This document shows positions 35,501 to 50,500 of a stretch of DNA of 64,000 nt, piece after piece. The stretch's first letter is position 1. The number at the start of each line of letters is the position of its first letter. The DNA is taken from contig CM049314.1 in NCBI GenBank assembly GCA_026874595.1, forward strand, positions 71,190,300 through 71,254,299, read 5' to 3'. The notes under the pieces were generated by a model, which saw nothing but the letters and a program-made list of their open reading frames with translations, did no database searches and was not told where the DNA came from. The position numbers and the translations under genes were made by a program. Source of the DNA: Sipunculus nudus. Lineage: Eukaryota > Annelida > Sipuncula > Golfingiida > Sipunculidae.

Positions 35501-38500
35501 GAAAAGTGCACACTCGAGGGGATTTTGTGATAGGGGAAACCATGTAGTTTGCTGTTTGAAGTAAATTGTGTGTGACACCAGTCCCAGATTTCAGACACAT
35601 CTTGTATGTTCTGTGTATTCCAACAGAAAGCTTTGATCTATTCCAGGATGACACATTCATGTAGCCACTGGTTACACACTTGTTTCAACCTGTGAGGTTC
35701 ATGTATTACACTTCAGATAAATGAGGCCAGTGGCCTGTGGCTCTACATAAAGGAATACTTCGCGGTAAGGACGGTGTCAATTGACGCAAAACTGGCCTCA
35801 CACACTAGAAATGTAATTGCCTGTACCAGGAACCCCTTTACTCACTTACTATGGTAAACTGGACACAGGTAACCCAAACTGATGTGGATTAGTAGCCTAC
35901 CATGGACAGAGTGAACCGAATCATAAACAGGATTATTTGTTAATGTTAAATAAGCCTAAATTTAACCAGTGAGGAAACATTTTGAAACCACGTGACAAAG
36001 ATTTAAAACTTTTTAATTAAACAAGCCAAAAAATGTTCTACTGGTAACTATAAAACCTGAAAATGTAGGATGCATAAAATATGGAATAATGTATAAAATG
36101 CTGTGTTTTTTAAACGTAGATAATACAGTTTTCTTTTAAACTAATCACTTCCATAGAGAACACCTACCTGGATGCCAGTCAGTGCAACGAACAGCCTCAG
36201 GATATCATTGGTTCCCTCAAAGATACGGAAAATCCTCAAGTCACGCATGATCTTTTCAAGGCCACATTCCTGTAAAGCAGAGCAAATATGGAAGTTAAAT
36301 CTGGATCCCATTAAAATTTAAAGACCATTCTAATGCCTTTTGAATTATGCTTTGAACACGTGTCACACAAAATATCAAAGATGGCTGGGTCGGATTTACA
36401 TTTGTATACATTAAAATACCGATACTCTCTGACTGCATATTGCAAAAGATAGAACTGTATGAATGGAATTTATGGTAGCTATAACGATCATGACCAAGTT
36501 ATAACCGGTCTGAGTGACACATATAATGTACTGAAAAAAAATTCAAAATGTTATGGGATAATGACTGAAAATTTAAGTTCATGTTATTTGACATATTTCA
36601 CAGAAATAAAATTTGGAATTTGTGAAATCTTCAGGAGTTCTTTTCTGGAAACCTGCTACTTGAGAGGATATGTTTCATATTGGTAAAAACAGAATGATTC
36701 AACAGAGTAAAAGGTATTGAAAGGTAGATATTTTTTAGAAACTTCAGACTGACATTAAAGCCCATCGTATAATTGTATCCGACAAAGTTTTGCTGATACT
36801 ATATTTTCAGTTGCACGCCACCACCGCTGCCGCCGCCACATAGGTTTCCAGAGATCTCCTCCATAACCACTGGGCAAAATTTTAAAAAAATTTGGAATTA
36901 TGATCAGGTCACATGTGAACTGCTGCGCCCTCAATTTTGGTTGACCTCTGACCTTTTCTCTCTGTCCAGCGTCCATTTGTGGGTCTGTTTCCACAAATAT
37001 ACCCACATATCTTGGGAACCGTTTGACCAATTAGGCTAAAAATGTTGCACAAATGTAGCCCTTGGATAGCTTTATAACATACACTAAAAATGGTGGCGCC
37101 ACCTGCAACTATTTTTGCACGGCGTCAATCTGTTCATCTGCCTTTGGATAAAATCACTCATACCTCTGCACTGGTTGGACATATCCACCTGAAATTTTGC
37201 ATGTATATACATCCTGGATAGATTTATGATTTAATGACAGGTGGCGCCACCTACATTCACGTTCAGTCTGCAGACATACAGGCTTATATCTAAAAGACTG
37301 GTTTGACATATCCTTTTGAAATTTTGCATGTGTATGGATCTCACATAGCTCTTTATCATATGCAAAACTGGTGGCACCACCTGCAACCATTTTTGCACAG
37401 CATCCATCTGTTTGTAGGCCCTGGGATAAAATCACTCATATCTTGGCACTTGTTTGACTTATCAGCATAAAATTCTGGAGGTTTATACATCTTGGATAGC
37501 TTTCTGGATTTTGTGGCAGGTGGCACTACCTACATTTATGTTTAAGCTGCAGACATCCAGGCTTATATCTCAGGACTAGTTTGACATATCCCCCTAAAAT
37601 TTTGCATGTGTATAGATCTCACATAACTCTTAATCATACACAAAATTGGTGTCGCCACCTGCCACCATTTTTGCACAGCGTCTTTCTATTTGTCTGTTGT
37701 GGGGGAAAAATCACTTGCATACAAGTAGTGGTTTGATTTATCTGCCTAAAATTTTTGCATATGTATACAACTTTGGATAGCTTTCTGGATTTGTGGTAGG
37801 TGGTGCCATCTACATACACATTTCAGCTGCACACATCCATGCTAATATGCAACACACCTCACTCTATTTCCCCATGCCACTCAATCCACCCACCTTAACT
37901 ACCCGTCCCACTCTGATTTCGGCAGATACATATAGTCGCTTGTCGTCGCTTGTCGACTACAGGTATTCTAGTTAAGATTTGCCGAAATTATGATAAATAA
38001 TGTTTCACTTACCCTCATGTACCCCATCCCTCCTAGGACCTGGATAGCTTCATCTGCACAATACCACGCAGCCTCAGATGCATAAACTTTGCTGATGGCT
38101 GCCTCGATCTGAAACTCTGTTGACCCACGATCCATGTTGGCTGAGATCATGTAGGCCATGGACTGTGAAGGACATAGTAATAATACTAATATAAACAAGC
38201 AAATTCAAAGTCTTCAAGTCTGGTGACTTAAATAAATGTCACATAACATAGGAAAACAATTTTATTTTAAATATAAAATAAGACATCATTGTGACAAATA
38301 ACTACAGATATGTAAGACTGTATTGTCTATACTAGTCTACTGACCTCAGTGACGTATTGAACCATTGTCATGCGAGCGATCTTCTCCTGGATAGCACCAT
38401 ACGTGTCAATCTTCCGACCAAACTGTGTCCTTGTTGAGGCATGCTCAACCTGAATAACAAAAAGTGGATATTTAAATCGACATTATAATATTGTCTTCAA

Positions 38501-41500
38501 ACATACACGCACACAGCTTCAGCACAGGAATTACTGCTGTAACAAAATATTATCACAGGATTCAATATTTATGATTTTAATACTGAGATTATAATTTACT
38601 TATGATATGAAATACATGATATGATCCATATCTAATTATAAGGTATGTTACAGGTTAGTCCCCAATCCAATTTTCTTAATTGTCATGGAAATTTAATTAA
38701 CAACATTAATCTCATAAAATTTACCTCACATCATAAATAAAATTTATTTCCAAACAATCAGCTTGCCAGATGCTGGTCAATGATGTTTCACTGTATATAT
38801 CATGTGTGTTACTGAGTGACCATTACTCAAAGTCTGCCATATGGATCTATTTTATATCTGATACAGTTAATGTATCAATACAGAGGCATGTGATTACCAG
38901 TATACCACAGGGTTCCTAATACTTAGAAATGTTCACCTTTCCAATGGAAAGGCATAGATTTAAATAAATACTATCATCATATCAAACTTTCAATCAGTTA
39001 CTTCTTTTAAATATTTCTGTGGACCTGTTATTCATTGTTGTTATGGTACAGTGTCCTAATGCCGACACGTAGCAATTTTTTTGTTTTATATACAGTGATG
39101 TAACATAACAAATTGGTCAAGAAACATGTTTCCTTTCAAAGTTATAATGGGGCTGGGGTTTAGACTAATACTTTCCTCAATTTTGGCTCTGCAGCTGTGC
39201 AAATTACAAAGCCCCGTGATTTCATCAGTGTGGTGAAGCCATAATAGCCAGGATTATCCGAGTAGCTGGGGGTTCCCAAGTTACAAATATGCAAAGGAAT
39301 ATTTTTATTTATTTTTCATTATTTGTGATGTGAGAAACATCTTGGAGTTTTCCAACTGATTCGTACAAACTGAAAAATGCCTTTTATGTGCATATGTTTG
39401 CCTGTCTGAGACAGGGAAGGTGTTATCAACCCCCTGAGTAGAATATTGGAGTTTGTATCATGATGCTATGGACCAAGCCTGAGGTATTACTTCAGGCCTT
39501 AAACAAACCCATCTGCAGTTTTACGGCACCGAAAATCAAATGGAAAACCCTCTGATAAAATCTGCTTCTGATAAATCTGTACTCACTGCTTTGCTGATGA
39601 CCCCCTTCATTGTACCAGACAGGGCCGCAGCCATACCAAAACGTCCATTGTTCAGGATGTTCATGGCAACCTTAAACCCGCCACCTTCCTCTGTAACACA
39701 AAATACACCAAGATGATTTAATACACACCATTTAAAATAACAGAAACATACTTCCATTAACTATATAATTATGATCTCCCCCAATTGTCAGACCTAAAGA
39801 TTACAAATGATAAATGTGTAAAATCAAATAAAATCTGACATTCAATAAAATTATATCACATATCTAAAAGAATATATTTTATATTCATGGATAATATTAC
39901 TTACATCATTGTATCCTACAAATTGACATACAATGTTCACTACCTGCTAAAATTTAGTGAGAGGGAATCGATAATATGCACTAAAATCCATTAGTGATCT
40001 GGATGATTTACTGATTATAAACTTACTAAAGCACACTCCAAATTGGCACCTAAAACTAGCTCATATGGCTAGATTCTCTCTGGTCAAACATATTGCAAAT
40101 TTATTTTTCTGTTTTGAAAATGCTAATATACTTAAGCAAACCCTCTCAGTAAGAACTGTTGAAAATTGGGTAAAGATCCATCAAGAGCTGTAAAAGATAG
40201 TGCTTGTGATGTAAATGTCAATCGTGTCAGAATTTGTCAGAAAACTAAAATAAATGTAAACAGGAAAGGGTTAAATGCAAACAGAAATTAAAGGAATTAC
40301 TACGTCAGCAGTTCATGATTTATTATTATTTCATGAGCATTTTCTAACCTCCGAGCAGATTCTCTTTGGGAACTTTCACGTCTTCGAAGATGACCTCAGC
40401 AGTGTTAGAAGCCTTAATCCCCATCTTCTTCTCGGGAGGACCACTAGGAGTAAAACCAGATGCAACAAATTAATCCTGAAAAGGAGGTTATGTCATCACC
40501 ACTGTTTGTTCATCTGATACATACGACAGATCTTGGTGAATATCAATGAAATGTTTTAGAAGGCTTAGGTTATAGGCCATGTATGGCGATCCCTGTGTGC
40601 AGGGAGATATCTCTGCTGAAATCCCCTCTGATTTATAGTAAATTGTAGAAATGATGATGATACAAGTAGCATTTGGAGACCTTTTGAACCCCCTCACAAT
40701 GACTTTGAAGTCTGACAGAGATGAGAGCCAACTGCGACTGTAGTCAGCTCTGCTTGTTGTTTAGACATAGCAGCCTGCTTCTAGTTAGTAATCACATAAA
40801 GCAATTATATAACTTAAATGTCAAACAATGTCTTGGGTGCAGTACCATCACATCATCAAAGGTCATTAGTCCTGGTTAATTACGTGTTGTTTACACTTTG
40901 CAGTCATGGAACTCAGTCACTCATAGCATGTGTGAGGTAACCCAGAGCTTGTTAGGTGGAAGGTAGGTTGAGCCACAAACCTGTCTTTTATATAATCGTT
41001 TGATAATCTGATACAAACTGAATTCCATGTTCATATTGATTTGTGTGAAAATTCCATTGTGTTAATGCTGTAAAATGAAAAATGTGCAAAATTCAGACAT
41101 GCCAAATTAACCACTACCACAGTATGTATATTGTAATATTATCCCTGTCTCTGTCACATATGCAGGTCCTGGGTGTACAAGCATTCCCAATGTAAGGTCA
41201 TTACACTGAGGAACTTTCCAAAGTCCTACTCACAAGCGGAGTGATACTCAGCTATGGGGCACAGCCTAGGTGGAGATATAAAATAAATACTGATTGGCTT
41301 TGAGACGTATTCTCTATCCTGAGACCACATGAGCTGGTAACTGTCATCTAAGTACTTTAGTTCTTTAAATAATATAAATGCATAATATATTACTTGGTGA
41401 CTCCTCCAAATGACCTCTCAACCAGGAATGCTGTGACTTTGTCTCTTGTTTCTCCTGTCTTGGCATCTTTACAAGGCATCTGGAATAAACAGACACATTA

Positions 41501-44500
41501 TCTATCTACAAAAAAGAATATATATCCTGGTGACAAAACAAATTTACCTTTCTCTTCTCAGTATGTTACAAATCACTGCTCACTTTGTTTAACTTAAGAG
41601 CTATATGTTACAAAACCTGTAAAATATTACATTCCTTTGAAAAGCAGAAGATATCAGAATTTCATTTCCTTCTCGTTTACTTAACTCACTAACTCTAATT
41701 GGCACTAATAACCAAATTCTGTATAATTTTTTAAAACATACTTTATTTTGAATAAAATTACCTGTTTTATAAGCCTTACTGAATTTATTCACATACTGTG
41801 TTGCATATTCACATTAACATTCAAAAAGGGCCACTTAACCTAGTAACAGATCAGGCTTACAATGACACTATCCAATAGGCATGTCTGTCATGGTCACATG
41901 ACTCATCCTGTGCTTAGGCCTTGTGAACATTCATATGACATGAATCAGATTACAAAAATATATGCAGGCCAGTATTCACGGACAGCATACTTCAACACTT
42001 TTGTTTTTTACTTCTGTGGGAATTGCACAGTAGTCTGACATATTAATGTTGAGCAATATGCATATTTATTAATGACAACATCATACAGCTTTATTTGTAT
42101 AACAAGTTTTCAGGTAGTTCTTATCTGTTAACAATGCAAATCTCAAAGGAACAAAGTCATAGTGACCCTATTTTTGGTATGGTAGGAGATTTTGGGGACA
42201 TCTAACTGTATGCCAAATTTCATATTTGTAGGTCCAATGGTTTCAAAGCTTGCAAGTTTAACTGATGGAAGGACAGACAGGCAGACTGCCGACAGACAAA
42301 GGACCATAGCTATAGCCCAGTTGACTTAAGGCCAGCTGAGCTAGAAACATAAATTTGCACAATTCATACATGATATACAAAATGTGAAAATCAGACTGTT
42401 TATTCATTCACTCAAATTTCCATACGAATTCCCTTATTCATATCAAGTGTAATTTCTCAATCATACATTCAGTAAAAAAACTTTATTATGATGTTGTATA
42501 ATGTATACACAAGTAACACAACCAATCATTCAGGAACTATAACATATTCATTGTATGTCAATGATCATCAGCTAATAAGCACATATATACTATCTTAGCT
42601 GTGAATTATTAGAGATGCTGCGATAAAATTTACTTCATAATTCACATCTACTTAATTTGAGTCTGAATTCTTTTAGAAAAAGAGTACTCTGTCGAAGTGA
42701 CGAAGAAGCAGACAGAAAATAGGCTGTTCACAGATGTGATAATTAACCTTTTTTTCACTTTATAGTTTAGTCAAAAAATGTATTCTGGGCTTAGATTCAG
42801 TTTTTTGTTGTATTGTAAAGCAAGAATCGCAATAGACTGATACTTCTCTTTGAAAACACATACAGTAGATGTGTGTGTACAAGACGAGAAATTTGAATCT
42901 TCAAATATTTGGCAAGAAGGGGGGGCCCCATCATATACATGTGTACATGGGTACAGAGACTTCATTTACAGTTTGAGCAATACTACATAAAGCGAACTGT
43001 CAGCCGTGAACATCAGTAAGCATGTCCATACAACGGTATTATATACTAAATAAAGAACATTACAATGATTTGTTTTGTTTGAATTTATTGTTTATAGTGA
43101 TGGGCCAATTATTGTTTATAATCGTTGGTTAGTCAAGTTGATGCAAATGATCCGATGAACGATCTTGCAGTGCCTTGATCAATTGGAAATTTGGGCACAT
43201 AACTTAGGCTTTGTGATGAGCAAATGCGTCCTTGCAAATCAATCATGAAAAAAATAGGGAAATGTCTATGTTTCCAAAAAACACTTAATTCCTAAGTCAC
43301 CTTATTAACATGTAGACTACAGAATTATGACATTATTAACCTGCCTGTGGGCCTACATATGAGTTGATATTATTTCTGGTCTACACATGGTCAGAAAGTT
43401 CATAATGCTAAACTACCAAATATTTCTGATTATCTGTAGGTAGAGGTCAACCGATCTTTACTGATGATCAATCATGATATTATAATCGATTCCTAACACT
43501 AATTCTTAATGCATCAGATTTAGAAATGCACACTGTTACATAATACTAACCTGTGCGAATACTGTAAAGAAATCCCCAGTGCCACCATTACTGATCCAGA
43601 TCTTGCTGCCATTCAGGATGTAGTGAGATCCATCCTCTGACGGGACAGCTCGTGTTCTAATGGACTGCAATAACATGTATACCAGGTAATACATAAACTA
43701 CAAACACAAATGCACCATGATACGTATATACAAACCCATGTCAGTGGGTGAATAGTATACACTCACAATGTAGGTAGGCATCAGTGATGATCTACTTGAA
43801 ATAATAAATCTACAATAAATCTAGATTACCATAATCATACCTAAATAATGACATTTAAAATCAGATGAAATGTGCCTAGAAATTAGATATAAATCCACAA
43901 GATGGTTCAATAATACTGTCACTGATATAATAACTATTTTGTTACTGTTGATTCTAAATCTAATAAAATGTTATATGCAACTCTTTTTAAAAAGAACACT
44001 GAGGCACTTAAACATTGACATTTACTCATTTCAAATTCTGATTTTCAGGAGACAGAGAGTATCAGAGTTGTATTTCAATGAGTCAGTCTTAAAAGAAAGA
44101 TTAATTTATAGTATTTTTAACCCACAGAAGAGGCTCTGGTTAGTTCTGTGATAGTGAATTTTTAGTCTCTTCAACTGGAAAATACCAAAGAAAATCGTTA
44201 CACTTACACTGGCATCAGAGCCACTGGAAGGCTCCGTCAGACAGAAGGCAGCGATGGTCTCTCCTGATGCAAGCTTTGGTAGGTATTTAGCTTTCTGTTC
44301 TGGATTCCCAAATAGAAGAAGTCCCTTGAAACCAATTGACTGAGAAAGGAACAATAAAATCAAATAAGATGCATGTCACAAAATAAATAAAGTTCTCAAC
44401 GTACAAATGTTTTATTTTTTAATACCTCCCTACATTACAATTCAGTCTTATATAAAATACAATTATAAACATAGAAGTTATAACTAAATTGTAGAGAAGA

Positions 44501-47500
44501 ATGAAGCAGCCACTGGATATTGTCCATTTTCTATCTAAATATTTCAGTAGATGCTATCACTGCTAATTGTTGTATCTAGAAATTTACCATTTCAGGTATG
44601 GTCATTTTGTAAAGAGAATTAAGTATATTTTCAAGTTCATGCAAAACAGACATTTAGTAAAAGAAAGACAGAATATATTTCAATTCCTCTGAAGAATGGA
44701 CATTTAGTTTAAAGAAATGCAGTATATATTCCAATTCCTGATAAATGGAAATTTAGCTCAAGGTTTTCTATTGACATATTATACCTTGCGTAATTATGTA
44801 ACAAATAGTCCTAAACAATACACAAATGAATTATTCCTGCTTTTTTTTAATAAGTCTCACCTGATGAGCGCCCAGAGCAATGCCGATACCCAAATCATGT
44901 TTACCAACGATCTCAACAAGACGAGCATACTGGGTATTTGTCATTCCAAGGCCACCTGAAGGTCAGAGGTCACAAAAGTCAGTCTATATAAAACAAATTA
45001 TCTTAAAATGAGATAAATGCCACACATAAGAAAGTTAGATTAAATAAATCAATCTAGAAAATATTTCTTGGGCAAAACAGTTTTCAACTGCTTATTAGTT
45101 TTAATATTCTGCAATTTCAACACATACAAACCAGTTATTTATGAAGTGTAGTTGATAAATTTGTACAATTATTCTATATAATATCTAAAATTTCAACAAC
45201 TCAGTATATTCATGGATAAAATATCAGCATTAAGCAAGTGATTAAATATTATCACATTAGATTCTAATACAATAACTGGTAAGTTTATGAACAACTATTT
45301 TTTATCATCTTCTGAATAAAATGCAAAAGCAGTACAGTAGAACTTGTCTGAAAGACCACCTGTCTAATAAGACACCTGTCTATTAAAACTACAATTCAGT
45401 GAACTTAAAACATTTTCACATTGGTTTTAACTGAATTGTCAAATTAGACCACCAGTGAATTATGACCATTTTTGGTCAGTTCCATCGGTGGTCTTATAAC
45501 ACAGGTTTCTCTGTATATTACCATGATCTGTTGGAACTTGAAGACCAAAAGCTCCCATTTCTTTAAGGCCTTCCAAAGTGTTTTCTTCAATGTTTTCTAA
45601 AGCATCATTTTTCAATGGATCATTAACCTCCTACAAATAAAATATCACAATCAGAAATATGACAATTAAGGTAGATTTTAAATAGTTAACTCTGATCACA
45701 TAACTATGTGAGAGGGAAGGACATCTGAAGTACTGAGTATGCATTGCTTGTTTAATATCAAATATCAGGAGATCACCTGACGTTCTCTGATACAGCACAG
45801 TCATTCATGGGAATAATTAACCCTAAGTGAGGTTAAAGTTTTCACTTGAATCTGTGTGTGTCCACAAGATATCTCAAGAACGGTATCACATATGTTATTG
45901 TAACTTATCATATAGGTTGGTATTGTGATATTCTCCAATAAATTCAATTATGGTGTATATGCAAGCTAAAATAAATCTGGAATGAGTGTTTTTTTGTTTT
46001 GTTTTTTTTAAAGCACATTTGTTTTAACTAGTACACAGCATGTGACGATATAGCCATTTTGGAGTGCAAGTTGTGACATCACAGAGGACTAAGGCTTCAC
46101 TCCATGTGTTCATGTTGTTTTACTGAGAAGTGTAAGTAAATCAACATATAGCATGGGAAACAATGGCTGATGTTCCTTGCCTTTGAAGTCAAGGGCAACA
46201 ACACCTTCATGTCCAGGGCCATTTTTCAATTTTTTTTTCGATCAAAAAGTTCTCAGGAATAATAACATAGGTTAAAATAACATTCTAGGGCACAAACTTT
46301 GCAAACAACCTCTGGCACAGGGTTTGCGTCCCAATATTGGACTTTTTTAACATTTATTTTGTATCCAATTTATGTTAACCATATAAAGTATATAACCAAG
46401 CAAATATATATATAATATATATATAACCAAGCATCATAAATATATTTAAACCTCTGTCACATTTGTTATAGCAAATGGCCCTGTGATGCAAACCATGGAG
46501 TCAATAAAGAGTGATACAGATTTTTTGGTGTAGCAGTCACAGCAAAGTTTGATCAAGATCCAGGTGGAGGTTTATATGTAGTCTTTGAACACTTTCTTAT
46601 TTCTGTTTTCTCCAAATTGTAATTATTCCTCTCATTTTACTGGTCGATGAGAACACTGGTAAAATACTTTCAAATTGTCAGTACATATTACTTCATGACT
46701 TTTTCATTAGTTCTTAACATTTTTCTACAAATTCATGTTTTTATAAAGCACTTTCAAAGTTCAAGGTTTTAAAGAATTTTGAATGGCATATGAAATAATA
46801 CTGATGATATGTTACCTCAACAGTTATGGTACAGAGAGCAAATGTAACACTTACTGTAAAGAACTTGTCAACAGGATCAACTAACATCTCTAGAGTTGCT
46901 CTCTGGTCACTGTTCAAAACTGAAATGAAAATAAATACATATACATCACACAAAGCAGTTGTGAAACCCAAGTTCTTAAGCAACAAAATCTTATTGGAAT
47001 TATAATATCAATAAATGACTACATGTAACATTTTGTAACTATAAAAAGAACTTGGCTTTGCATATATATAACAAAAGTAACATCTTTAAACACAAAATAC
47101 CTTAAACTGGTACCCTCCTCACAATCATCATAATAAGCTCTGGCTCAAAGAGATAGACAACTGATCATTAATTTGTAACAATTTTGCAAAAGACAATATC
47201 CTACAGCATATTAACTATTTAATATGGAAGACTCAACCAATTTTATCCTTCCTGTAATAAAAAGACTTGTATTCTCTGATTGTGACTCTTTTACAAGTTT
47301 AATGGTATTGTTGATATTTGTCATCATAATTATAAGAATTAATGAGCCAGTCCAATGGGCCTAGTTCTTTACATAACTAAGTTGGAATACGAGTGGTGAC
47401 TACTGATAGCCATGACTGGATAAAGACGTTAGATTATTACAATGAAAAAGGAGGTTACACATTCACGGATATTCAGATCTCCCTATTTCTGATACTAAGC

Positions 47501-50500
47501 TACAGAAATAGAAGAGTCGGTTAGTTACAGGCATATTCCTATCAGCAAGGCTCTAGCAGCTCCATTTCAGAGACCTTACTTAATCACAACCCTCTAGCAT
47601 CTATTTCATAAACTAGACATTTCTTGGCACCGCAGGTGCCAGAGTATCCCCAGACATAGTAGCCCCCCCCCCCCCTTTAAGAACAGACCCCCATTTTTAG
47701 CAGCATATACTGACACTTTGCATATTTATTGTTTCTTCCATCTAACAATCCACAATCTTGTTGAAGATGTTGGTCCTGTGACCTTGATCTTTTTAGAGAT
47801 GTGTCCTGTGACCTTGACCTTTGACCTCATGACCCCAAAATCAATTTGGGTCTTGCTTTTCCAATGGGACATATGCAAGTCAAGTTTGAAATCTATACAT
47901 CAATAAAGCAGGAATGATCATCCAGAAACTAATTTTTTTTACAGGTGGCTCCTGTGACCTTCACCTTTGACCTTGTGACCTTAAATTGATAGTTTTCTTC
48001 CTCTCTTTGCAGGAGAACTATATGTGCAAGATGGAAGATCTGAGATGAAATGTTTGGCTGAAAATGAATCCACATCTTTTTAAAGATGTGTCCTGTGATC
48101 TTGACCTTTGACCTCATGATCCCAAAATCAATTTTGGTCTTGCTTTTCCAATGGGACATATACAAGTCAAGTTTGAAAACCATACATCAATAAAAGCAGG
48201 AATTATCATCCAGAAACTAATTTTTGGACAGATGGCTCCTGTGACCTTCACCTTTGACCTTGTGACCTCAAAATTGATAGGGGTTTTTCACTCTTGGCAG
48301 GTGAACTATATGTGCAAGATGAAAGATCTGAGACAAATTGTTTGGCTGAAAATGCATCCATAATCTTTATAAAGATGTGTCCTGTGACCTTGACCTTTGA
48401 CCTCATGACCCCAAAATCAATTTGGGTCTTGCTTTTCCAATGGGTCAAATTCAAGTCAAGTTTGAAATCCATACATAAATAAAAGAAGGAATTATCATCC
48501 AGAAACTAATTTTTGGACAGATGGCTCCTGTGACCTTCACCTTTGACCTTGTGACCTCAAAATTGATAGGGGTCTTCCTCTATTGGCAGAGGACTTATAT
48601 GTGCAAGATGAAAGGTCTGAGATGAAATGTTTGGCTGAAAATGCATCCACAATCTTTTTTAAGATGTGTCATGTGACCTTGACCTTTGACCTCATGACCC
48701 CAAAATCAATTGGAGTTTTGCTTTTTCAATGGGACATATATAAGTCAAATTTGAAATCAATGCATCAATAAAAACAGGAATTATCATCCAGACACTAATT
48801 TTTGGACAGATAGCTCCTGTGGCCTTGACCTTTGACCTTGTGACCCCAAAATTTATATGGATCATCCACTATTGGCAAGTGAGCTATATATTCAAGATGG
48901 AATTTTTGAAATCCATATGGCTATCAACACTGGAGATATCATAAGAGGTGTGTGATTTTCACCATATATGGCAATATTCAAGGTCAAGGCCACTATCATA
49001 GGAAAGGTCATGACCCCAATTTAAATAAACATCATCCCATAACCCATACCTATGTATATGCATAATATAAAAGAAATCTGTCCATTAGTTTTTGACTTAT
49101 AATGCTCAAAGTACTGCAAGGTGGCAATTTTGGGGGTATTAAACGGCATGAAAACAAGTAAAGAATAATAGGTGGCGCCACCAGTTTCTGGAACATGACA
49201 ACCCTATCCATGATCTTCCATCAACTTGATTTTGGGATAAATCCATGCAAGATTTCTTGAGATATTAAAGAATTTGTGTGATTTTCCCCAAAATTGGACC
49301 TATTCAAGGTCAAGGACACTCTCCTAGTAAAGGTCATGACCTCATTTTTAATAGGCGTCGTCCTCTTACCCATATCTATACATATACCAAGTTTGGTAAA
49401 GTTCCATGAAATATTTTTTGGGTTATCGCGCCAACAAGATTTATATGCGGCGGCGGCAGCGGGACCGGTATGAAAACATAGTATCCCCCGACTTTGTCTG
49501 GGGATACAATAATGAACAAAGTAATTAAACCAATCAAATGGCCTGTGTACACTGCTTGTAGACAAGAGCCAAAGCTCACCTGTTGCTTTTTTTTAATCAA
49601 ATAATAAAGCATAGCTAGAAAGGTAATGAAAATGATAATCTGACCAACCAAATGAAGGCTTATAAACATATCCTGTTTCTGGTGCATGTGTTTTTGTTAA
49701 AGACTTGTTCAGATAACATGTGAACATTTTCACCAATGTTCCATTAGGGTAATGTTTACATTTGGTACATTATATTCGATTGGCCTTTATGATTTTGGCC
49801 CCACCATATGCAGGCTTGTTCATTATTCATGAACAGATGCCAGAGTGGCTTGATAAATTAAGGTCTCTGAAAGGGTACCTGCCAGAGCCCTAACACTAGG
49901 AATATCAGAATATGGTTACATGGTGATACTTACCATCTGGGAATGGGAAGACTTCATTGATTTCAATCTTCCCTCGAAATAAGTTCATAGCAAAAGAGCT
50001 TGACTCCTAAAAGAAGAAGAAAAGAGAATCACTAGCCTGGCACCTTATACCTAAAGCTACTTATTAATTTAAAAATATATTTCTCCTTCCTTGCAGAGGT
50101 ATTTTTATAAACATCTAAGTATAACACTGGTATCTGATATATAAGATTCCCTACAACAGCAATTCCTGGGACCTTATCCTTTCTAGTCTATAACAGATAA
50201 ATCTCTTTCCAATTTTGTTTTTAGATCAGCTTCTTCACAAAAGTGTATTATATATATATATATAAAATATGTAAGTGTTGAACAAAACAGAAAGGTAAAA
50301 TATATTGCTTAAAGAATATTTCAAATAACACTGAACCTGAGAGTGTTACTCTAAAATCTGGGTAAAATATCAACCTTTAAGTACATTATTAAAGGATAAT
50401 TAATTTTTGAGAATAATTAAATTACTAAATGAAAACTGGATTCAGTATGATGAAACAATAGTGTAACACCTAAGTTGTCTGGTAAAAGTGACTTGCAACA

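Noticed and set aside
35342-35660. Three overlapping minus-strand open frames
   Set aside because: They are shadows of the degenerate + strand mariner transposase fragment.
36800-37870. CRISPR-like array
   Set aside because: The repeats are about 280 bp and contiguous without short unique spacers, and the genome is clearly animal nuclear DNA.
47718-48771. Several similar 62-84 aa frames on both strands
   Set aside because: They recur with the 288-bp tandem unit and read through DR1-type motifs. The repeat creates them and there is no sign of a protein family.
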